From the NCBI GenBank assembly GCA_025924845.1, contig JAICHN010000127.1:1-11351 (forward strand): a stretch of DNA of 11,351 nt. Direction: 5' to 3'. Of this stretch, positions 7,061-11,351 are shown piece after piece. Position 1 is the first letter of the stretch. Each line of letters opens with the position of its first letter. Both the position numbers and the translations under genes were made by a program. The notes beneath the pieces were generated by a model. The model worked only from the letters and a program-made list of their open reading frames with translations. It made no database searches and was not told where the DNA came from. Source of the DNA: Chloroflexota bacterium (GTDB taxonomy: Bacteria > Chloroflexota > UBA5177 > JANWHV01).

Positions 7061-7098
7061 GCGGCCTCGACTGTAACCAAAGTCACAGTCGAGGCCGC
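7061..7098 (+). promoter_or_regulatory. CRP-type site 3 at the centre of a 38-bp dyad, upstream of the DUF2249 operon
   Basis: TGTAACCAAAGTCACA (7072-7087) is a CRP-type site with one mismatch. It is centred in a larger dyad: GCGGCCTCGACTGT (7061-7074) is the exact reverse complement of ACAGTCGAGGCCGC (7085-7098). Only three base pairs of the whole 38 bp break symmetry. A weak -10, TAGGCT (7109-7114), is centred 32 bp beyond the site centre, again class-II-like, with the DUF2249 ATG about 44 bases after the inferred start. The extended symmetry could widen the protein footprint or form a cruciform. Confidence 0.62.
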
Positions 7099-7164
7099 CC
7101 AAAAAGAGTAGGCTGGAAGAGTCCAGGGTGAAATGCCCCCGTAGGACCAGCGAAGGAAAGGATC

Positions 7165-7632
7165 ATGATGCCCACATCCGTTTTTGTGCTCGATGTTCGG
7201 ACGATCCCCCCGCCCCAACGGCATCCGCGCATCTTCGAGGCGCTCGATAAACTGGCCACCGGCCAGGAACTATTTCTGATGAACGATCATGAGCCGAAAC
7301 CGCTCCGCTACCAGATTCAGGCTACCCAGCCGGAGATCTTCGAATGGGACCCACGGCAGACCGGCATCCATGAGTGGACCGTGCGGATCCGCCGCTTACA
7401 GGCAAGTCCGCCGCTCACCGAGCTGCACCTCCCGACGCGGCTACCCCATTTCAGTGAGAACCTGGCCGTGGGCAAGCTCGTGGGCCGGTCTACGGCGGCA
7501 CGGAAAGTACTGGCCCGATTTGGCCTTACCCCCGGTGTTGAAGACCCTCGTCCGCTTCGTGACCTGGCGGCGGAAGCGAACGTGGACATAGACATTCTGA
7601 TGGCGGCCCTCGAAACGTCCCTGGCCCGGTGA
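7165..7632 (+). CDS. DUF2249 domain protein with C-terminal Cys-less DUF1858/DUF542-like domain
   Basis: The 155-residue protein has two parts. Residues 7-78 are a DUF2249 domain: LDVR (9-12), R19-H20, then N40-DHEPKPLRYQ and a WTVRIRR end strand. Residues ~102-150 (KLVGRSTAARKVLARFGLTP, then LRDLAAEANVDIDILMAALE) resemble the DUF1858/ScdA-N (DUF542) helical domain found in Fe-S repair and hybrid proteins. The usual Cys cluster after the 'GL' turn is missing here; the protein contains no Cys at all. Two ATGs (7165, 7168) follow AAGGAAAGG. It is the first gene of a five-gene operon read from CRP-type site 3. DUF2249 function is unknown; it recurs near nitrogen-oxide genes. Confidence 0.85.
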   Translation: MMPTSVFVLDVRTIPPPQRHPRIFEALDKLATGQELFLMNDHEPKPLRYQIQATQPEIFEWDPRQTGIHEWTVRIRRLQASPPLTELHLPTRLPHFSENLAVGKLVGRSTAARKVLARFGLTPGVEDPRPLRDLAAEANVDIDILMAALETSLAR

Positions 7633-8951
7633 TCGTAAGTAGTAGCGCCGCGATGACCCCGCGAGCCGCCTCCTCAGTATCGGCACGAGGAGCGGCGGCG
7701 CGGGCGCGCGCCTCCACGATCCCCTTGTGGTACCTCTACACCGCCGCCGGCGCATTGGTGCTCTTCAGTACTGGGCTGATTGCCCTGGCTCCCGACGCCA
7801 TGGCCACGACCCTCACTCCTCATGTGCTCGCTCTGATCCATCTGGCTACCCTGGGCGTGCTGACCACGGCCATCATGGGGGCGCTCTGGCAATTGCTCCC
7901 GGTGATTCTGGTCGTGTCGGCGCCGCCCGCCTGGATCAGCCGTGCCCATTTTCCATGGTGGATTGCCGGCGTGACCCTCCTGGTGGCAGGCTTCTGGAGT
8001 AACTGGCCGCCGGCCCTCGCGGTAGGCGGATCGTTGGTGACGCTCGGCGCGATCGCCTTCGCCGCGGTGATGCTGTGGACTATTGCCCGAGCGCCGCGTC
8101 GGCCCCTAGCCGCCTACTTCATAGCCGCCGGCCTGCTCTACCTCGTGGTGGTCGTGCTGGGTGGGCTGACCCTGGCCATAGACCTTCAGACCGGCGTACT
8201 GGGCGCCGCCCTGTTGCGCGTGCTGCCCGCCCATCTGCTGCTGGGCTTCGCGGGCTGGGGTATTGGCACGGTGATCGGCGTGTCCTACAAGCTGGCCCCG
8301 ATGTTCGCCCTGGCCCATATCGGGGGCGAGCGCTTGGGCTGGTGGTGCTTTGGCCTCTTGCAGGGCGGCATCCTGGTCCTGGCCCTGACACTCACGGCCG
8401 GCCTGCCGCAAGCGGCCGGACTGGCGGCGGGCATAGCTATCCTGGCGGCCCTGGTGCTCTATGCCATTGATACGATGCGCATCCTGCGTTCCCGAAACAA
8501 GAAAGTGCTTGAGCCGACCCAGTGGCATGCCCTGGCCGGCATCGGCTACCTGTTGCTGTGTTGCCTGATCGCCCTGTATGACGCGAGAGGTGATACCGGG
8601 TGGTGGCTGGATGGGCGAACCGCGACGGGGTTAGGCTTGCTGTTCCTGCTGGGCTTCATCGCCCAGACCATCATGGGCTATCTCTACAAAGTTGTCCCCT
8701 TCCTGGTCTGGAACCGTCGGTACGCCCCGCTGGTCGGGCGGCAAAAGGTGCCGGTGATGCGCGATCTGATTCGGGAACGCACGGCAAAACTGACCTTCCC
8801 CCTGTATAACCTGGGCCTGATCTGCCTGCTTGCCGCGATATGGTGGAGCCCGAATCTGATCCGCCCGGCGGCGGCGATCGTCGCGGCGGCAACCTGGCTG
8901 TTCGCGGCCAATCTTCTGGCGGTACTCCGCCCCATTCGGAAAGGAACCTGA
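7629..8951 (+). CDS. 12-TM membrane protein, NnrS / oxidase-subunit-I-like
   Basis: About 440 residues, after a basic ~30-residue N-terminal tail, with twelve hydrophobic segments by eye (near 33-53, 63-93, 108-127, 130-152, 160-183, 195-222, 236-256, 264-283, 304-318, 332-356, 376-392 and 402-434). Membrane His residues are H65 and H71 (PHVLALIHLATLG in TM2) and H202 (TM6); H230 lies near a membrane end. The HxxxxxH helix and MGALWQLLP turn recall NnrS and cytochrome c oxidase subunit I-like proteins. The HH pair and HxH motif needed for CuB and two haems are absent, so it is not a catalytic heme-copper oxidase; single haem binding is possible. The GTG start overlaps the previous stop (GTGA); ATG 7653 is an alternative. 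Neither has a clear ribosome site, suggesting translational coupling. NnrS proteins are linked to NO stress. Confidence 0.75.
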   Translation: MIVSSSAAMTPRAASSVSARGAAARARASTIPLWYLYTAAGALVLFSTGLIALAPDAMATTLTPHVLALIHLATLGVLTTAIMGALWQLLPVILVVSAPPAWISRAHFPWWIAGVTLLVAGFWSNWPPALAVGGSLVTLGAIAFAAVMLWTIARAPRRPLAAYFIAAGLLYLVVVVLGGLTLAIDLQTGVLGAALLRVLPAHLLLGFAGWGIGTVIGVSYKLAPMFALAHIGGERLGWWCFGLLQGGILVLALTLTAGLPQAAGLAAGIAILAALVLYAIDTMRILRSRNKKVLEPTQWHALAGIGYLLLCCLIALYDARGDTGWWLDGRTATGLGLLFLLGFIAQTIMGYLYKVVPFLVWNRRYAPLVGRQKVPVMRDLIRERTAKLTFPLYNLGLICLLAAIWWSPNLIRPAAAIVAAATWLFAANLLAVLRPIRKGT

Positions 8952-8955
8952 ACTG

Positions 8956-9216
8956 ATGGAACAATCTACGCTCGATCTCGATGTGCGTGAACTGATCCCC
9001 CGCGAACGGCACGAACGGATCTTCAGCGAGTTGGCGCTGATGGAGCGCGGACATCGGGTACGACTGATCAACGACCACGACCCCAAGCCCTTGCACTATC
9101 AGTTACTGGCCGAGCATCCGGGCGAGTTCGCTTGGGATGAGGAGGAAATGGGACCGGAACGCTGGGTGGTGGCGATCACGCGCCTTATCAGCCCGGAAGG
9201 AGAAGGAAAGAAATGA
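8956..9216 (+). CDS. Single-domain DUF2249 protein
   Basis: The 86-residue product is one DUF2249 domain: LDVRELIPRERHERIF, then RLINDHDPKPLHYQLL, then PGEFAWDEEEMGPERWVVAI. It is the canonical form with RH and NDHDPKPL intact and is clearly paralogous to the N-terminal half of the 7165 protein (shared LDVR, RH, NDHxPKPL, YQ and W strands). It starts four bases after the membrane protein's stop, with AAGGAA about nine bases upstream, and its stop overlaps the next start. The conserved His/Asp/Arg pattern suggests a metal- or haem-linked role, but no activity is established. Confidence 0.88.
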   Translation: MEQSTLDLDVRELIPRERHERIFSELALMERGHRVRLINDHDPKPLHYQLLAEHPGEFAWDEEEMGPERWVVAITRLISPEGEGKK

Positions 9217-9737
9217 GCGACAATGCGACACCCGCGATGGTATTGGACAACCGCGGCCTGGAACCGCCGCAACCGATGATGCGCATCCTGGAGAGCCTGG
9301 AGAGCCTGCCGGACGAGGCGACGCTGTTGGCCATCAACGAACGCGCCCCGATGTTCCTCTACCCCGAGCTGGAGGCGCGCGGTTACCGGCACCAGACCAC
9401 GCCGCATCCCGACGGCAGCTTCCATATCACGATCCATCGGGAGGGACCGGTGGAGTCCGCGCCGGCAACGCCCCCGCAAGCATTCGCGCCGGAGGGCGAG
9501 CGACCCACCGTGGTGGTGGACGTCCGGGCCGATCAGCGACGAAACAAGGAGCCGTTCGACCGGATCATGGCGGCGGTAAAGGCGCTTGGTCCCGAGGAAG
9601 ACCTGGTTGTGATCAACACCTTCGACCCGGTGCCGCTCTACACCGTGCTGGGACGGCGCGGCTTCACGCATGTGACGACGCAACTTGGGCCGGAGGAGTG
9701 GCACATACGCTTCCAGCAAGCAGGCGCGGCCCAATGA
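9213..9737 (+). CDS. Tandem DUF2249 protein (two domains)
   Basis: The 174-residue protein holds two DUF2249 units. Residues 10-75 start LDNRGLEPPQPMMRILESL and contain AINERAPMFLYPELEARGY. Residues ~103-168 start VVVDVRADQRRNKEPFDRIM and contain INTFDPVPLYTVLGRRGF. Neither has the NDHDPKPL form of the single-domain gene; they are two distinct subtypes joined by an Ala/Pro-rich linker. The ATG overlaps the upstream stop (ATGA) and is preceded by a strong purine-rich ribosome site (GAAGGAGAAGGAAAG). Its own stop overlaps the next start. With the neighbours this gives four DUF2249 domains of at least three subtypes in one operon. Confidence 0.85.
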   Translation: MSDNATPAMVLDNRGLEPPQPMMRILESLESLPDEATLLAINERAPMFLYPELEARGYRHQTTPHPDGSFHITIHREGPVESAPATPPQAFAPEGERPTVVVDVRADQRRNKEPFDRIMAAVKALGPEEDLVVINTFDPVPLYTVLGRRGFTHVTTQLGPEEWHIRFQQAGAAQ

Positions 9738-10060
9738 GTGTTCAAGCGGAGGAAGACCAGGCCGCGGTGACCGAGGAACAGATCATTCAAGCCCTCTATC
9801 AAGTCTACGATCCCGAATTAGGGGTGAACGTGGTGGACCTGGGGCTGGTCTATGGGGTCGCCGTGGCGGATGCGGCGGTGGAGGTGACCATGACCATGAC
9901 TACCCCAGGCTGTCCGATGCACGAGGCGATTACCGAGGGCGCCGAAACGGCGGTGGCCCAGCTGCCGGGAGTGCGGGAGGCACGGATCAATGTCGTGTGG
10001 TTCCCGCCGTGGGACCCAAGCAAGATGAGCGAGGCGGCCCGCCGCGAACTGTGGGGGTGA
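9734..10060 (+). CDS. MIP18/DUF59 family protein (SufT/PaaD-like, iron-sulfur assembly)
   Basis: The 108-residue product has the DUF59 signature: YDPELGVNVVDLGLVYGV, then a VTMTMTTPGCPM strand-loop with the conserved C60, and the C-terminal VVWFPPWDPSKMS block typical of metal-sulfur cluster assembly factors and PaaD-type proteins. Family members assist Fe-S cluster maturation. It is the last gene of the operon, its ATG overlapping the tandem DUF2249 stop (ATGA). The same frame is open far upstream (from 9137), but that part is a shadow of the DUF2249 genes. No sufBCD or paa genes are nearby, so it may serve the Fe-S proteins of this module. Confidence 0.92.
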   Translation: MSVQAEEDQAAVTEEQIIQALYQVYDPELGVNVVDLGLVYGVAVADAAVEVTMTMTTPGCPMHEAITEGAETAVAQLPGVREARINVVWFPPWDPSKMSEAARRELWG

Positions 10061-10109
10061 CGCCGTCCCCCGAATGCGGCCGAGCCCGAATCCGCGAAAT
10101 GCTCTCTCA

Positions 10110-10154
10110 CCGTCTATCTCCGTACCGCAGGCGCGGCGGCACGGAGATAGACGG
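10110..10154. repeat. Perfect 14-bp inverted repeat after the DUF2249 operon
   Basis: CCGTCTATCTCCGT (10110-10123) and ACGGAGATAGACGG (10141-10154) are exact reverse complements with a 17-base GC-rich loop, beginning 50 bases after the operon's last stop. No T tract follows, so it is not a classical intrinsic terminator. It could be a factor-assisted terminator, an mRNA 3' stabiliser or a scattered repeat. Confidence 0.55.
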
Positions 10155-10409
10155 GCTTACTGGACTCTTAAAATACGCCGATCCCAGGGTTCCTCCCGGC
10201 ATATCGACCTTGCAGCGCCATTGACCTACCGACAGTTCGCGTTGCCGACGGTGATGGTCGGTAGCGGCATTGCGGGCGATACGGAAGGGCCGCGCCGGAC
10301 ACTCGCCGGCCGCGCCGCGGTAACGCGGCAGCGGAGAATGAGAGACATGGCCGGCAATGGAGTAGGCGCGGAAACGGGGTGGGATGCGCGGCTTCGTCCG
10401 TGGAGCGCG
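10155..10409. other. Non-coding spacer with a small inverted repeat
   Basis: No gene is convincing here: the open frames on both strands are Arg/Ala/Pro-rich without ribosome sites. The one structure seen is CTACCGAC (10226-10233) with GTCGGTAG (10257-10264), an 8-bp perfect inverted repeat with a 23-base spacer. Confidence 0.45.
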
Positions 10410-10443
10410 TGGGGTGGGGTTCAGCCCACTGGATCCCACCCCA
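10410..10443 (-). terminator. GC-rich hairpin downstream of the small secreted-type protein gene
   Basis: TGGGGTGGG (10410-10418) pairs with CCCACCCCA (10435-10443), a 9-bp stem with a 16-base loop, lying about 20 bases after the minus-strand stop at 10464. There is no T tract on either side, so the terminator call rests on position and stem strength only. Confidence 0.35.
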
Positions 10444-10463
10444 ATCGTCAGCTTACGCAATCG

Positions 10464-10748
10464 CTATGGCTTGGAGGGAAAGATCACCGACAGGCATTCG
10501 GCCGTGCCCGTGTTCGCGGTCGCGCCCGAACTCACGAAATGCACCGGGATCGTACCGCCCGTGCAGGTGGCCTGCCGCGCATTCGCGTTCACGCTGGGCG
10601 CGCCTGTCCCCGGCGTGCTCTGGGAAAATCCGCCCAGGGCAAACGCCGCCAGCGCGATAGTCAGCGCCCAGTAGACGGCAAGGTACGCCCGAGCATGGCG
10701 CAGGTAGAACGCGACGAAATTGCCCCGGCCGCGCGTAGGATTGCCCAT
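10464..10748 (-). CDS. Small membrane-anchored or exported protein of unknown function
   Basis: A 94-residue protein with a basic N terminus (GNPTRGRGN, RHAR), one hydrophobic segment of ~20 residues (about 21-40, AYLAVYWALTIALAAFALGG) and then a Ser/Thr/Gly/Ala-rich tail with two Cys (C62, C85) that could form a disulfide outside the cytoplasm. It fits a signal-anchor or signal-peptide protein; I recognise no family. ATG 10748 is chosen because GGAGG (10757-10753) lies four bases upstream; the longer frame to 10808 has nothing comparable. It stands alone on the minus strand, converging with the DUF2249 operon. Confidence 0.6.
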   Translation of the reverse strand: MGNPTRGRGNFVAFYLRHARAYLAVYWALTIALAAFALGGFSQSTPGTGAPSVNANARQATCTGGTIPVHFVSSGATANTGTAECLSVIFPSKP

Positions 10749-10847
10749 ACTACCTCCCCGAGTCGCCGCCGGACGCGCCTCGCGCCACGTAACTGACTTG
10801 CTCTGCACTTCTACACTCTATCACAAGCGCGAGATACGCTATCGTGT

Positions 10848-10865
10848 GGCCTTGTTCCCAAGGCC
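10848..10865 (-). terminator. Short hairpin downstream of the right-hand Uma2 gene
   Basis: GGCCTTG (10848-10854) pairs with CAAGGCC (10859-10865) around a tetraloop, starting 17 bases after the Uma2 stop on the minus strand. The compact 7-bp stem suits a terminator, but no T tract follows. Confidence 0.35.
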
Positions 10866-10882
10866 GGCAGTCGAGGCGGAAG

Positions 10883-11351
10883 CTATGCCGGATCCTGGCG
10901 CTCGGCGCGGAGGCGGGCGATTTCCGCCCGCAGAGCCTCAATCTCCTCCGCTTGCGCAGCGTTGGTTCTTTCTTGCGCGGTAAGCCGCGATGCTTGGTCG
11001 GCGAGCTGCTCCAGGCGCTCCTCGCGGGTAGGGACGGGACGCCCTGCCCGATCCAGCACCCGCAGGATAATCCCCTCGGGGCGCAACCCAATCCCCAACG
11101 AGGCGCACTGGTAGGTGCCGTCCGCCTCGGGCCGCCACTCGCGTCTTACCCCACTCCCTTGTCGCCAGCCTCGACCGGGCATACCCAGCAGCTCACTTGT
11201 CGGATCGAAGACCAAATAATAGTCCACCCCCAGGCCAAGGTAGCCTGCCGCCTTCCCGCTCCCCTCATTCACATCGTTGGCCCAGGTACTGGGGCTCGCT
11301 ACTTCCACCACCAGCGTGGGCGGCCCATCCTCCTTGACCACCATCTCCTTG
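10883..11351 (-). CDS. Uma2 family (DUF820) protein, N terminus beyond the window
   Basis: The frame runs open through the right edge (the visible part starts at a partial codon before K-E-M), so the N-terminal ~80 residues are missing. The visible 155 residues align without gaps to the 81-773 protein from the EM motif until a short insertion in the coiled coil. GPPTLVVEVASPST carries the equivalent of E98, SGKAAGYL the Lys and Tyr, and GVDYYLVFDP the next strand. By eye roughly 70% of positions are identical. The C-terminal coiled coil is a few residues longer (QERTNAAQAEEIEALRAE). The ATG at 11344 is internal, not the start. Probable nuclease fold, role unknown. Confidence 0.88.
   Translation of the reverse strand, partial: KEMVVKEDGPPTLVVEVASPSTWANDVNEGSGKAAGYLGLGVDYYLVFDPTSELLGMPGRGWRQGSGVRREWRPEADGTYQCASLGIGLRPEGIILRVLDRAGRPVPTREERLEQLADQASRLTAQERTNAAQAEEIEALRAEIARLRAERQDPA

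Noticed and set aside
7629..8951. Catalytic heme-copper oxidase or NO reductase subunit
   Set aside because: The number of TM segments fits, but the HH pair and HxH motif for CuB and haem ligation are missing.
9137..9733. Upstream extension of the DUF59 frame
   Set aside because: It overlaps two DUF2249 genes in another frame and is Arg/Gly-rich; the ATGA overlap at 9734 is the natural start.
10074..10796. A 240-codon plus-strand frame after the operon
   Set aside because: Extremely Arg/Ala-rich, no ribosome site, crosses two inverted repeats and is antisense to the small exported protein.

Overview
The window is a GC-rich (about 60%+) stretch of a bacterial chromosome. The combination of Uma2-family nuclease paralogs, a RES toxin pair, an FdxA-like 7Fe ferredoxin, DUF2249 proteins and a Crp/Fnr regulator is what I would expect from a Chloroflexota genome (Thermomicrobia-like, e.g. 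Sphaerobacter/Nitrolancea relatives). That placement is inferred from gene content only; there is no rRNA or other marker here.

Left part (1-2250, all minus strand): a Uma2-family PD-(D/E)XK protein, then a toxin-antitoxin pair. The antitoxin comes first, with a C-terminal MbcA/ParS/Xre-type toxin-binding domain, and is translationally overlapped by a RES-domain toxin. An inverted repeat overlapping the pair's promoter looks like its operator. The 2328-2717 stretch has no convincing gene, only fragments.

Middle part: a plus-strand operon of a CPWC DsbA/FrnE-like oxidoreductase, a DUF488 protein and a Rieske ferredoxin-type protein, followed by a Crp/Fnr-family regulator. The regulator's 3' end overlaps, tail to tail, an intact 500-residue L-arabinose isomerase (araA). 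On the minus strand araA lies behind a 7Fe FdxA-like ferredoxin.

Right part: a plus-strand, tightly coupled five-gene operon: DUF2249 plus a Cys-less DUF1858/DUF542-like domain, a 12-TM NnrS/oxidase-subunit-I-like membrane protein, DUF2249, a double DUF2249 protein, and a MIP18/DUF59 (SufT/PaaD-like) protein. After it come a small minus-strand protein with a signal-like hydrophobic segment and a second Uma2 paralog cut by the window edge.

The thread tying the middle together is regulatory. Three near-identical CRP-type sites (consensus close to TGTGACCAAAGTCACAG) stand in front of the DsbA-DUF488-Rieske operon, the ferredoxin(-araA) transcript and the DUF2249 operon. Each is in the same orientation relative to its gene and at class-II-like spacing from a candidate -10. 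The Crp/Fnr protein encoded in the window carries the R-E-x-x-x-R recognition-helix residues that CRP uses to read TGTGA. I therefore read 2718-10060 as one locally regulated module of iron-sulfur, thiol and DUF2249 proteins. By analogy with other DUF2249/NnrS neighbourhoods it is likely tied to nitrogen-oxide or low-oxygen redox physiology; its actual function is unknown.
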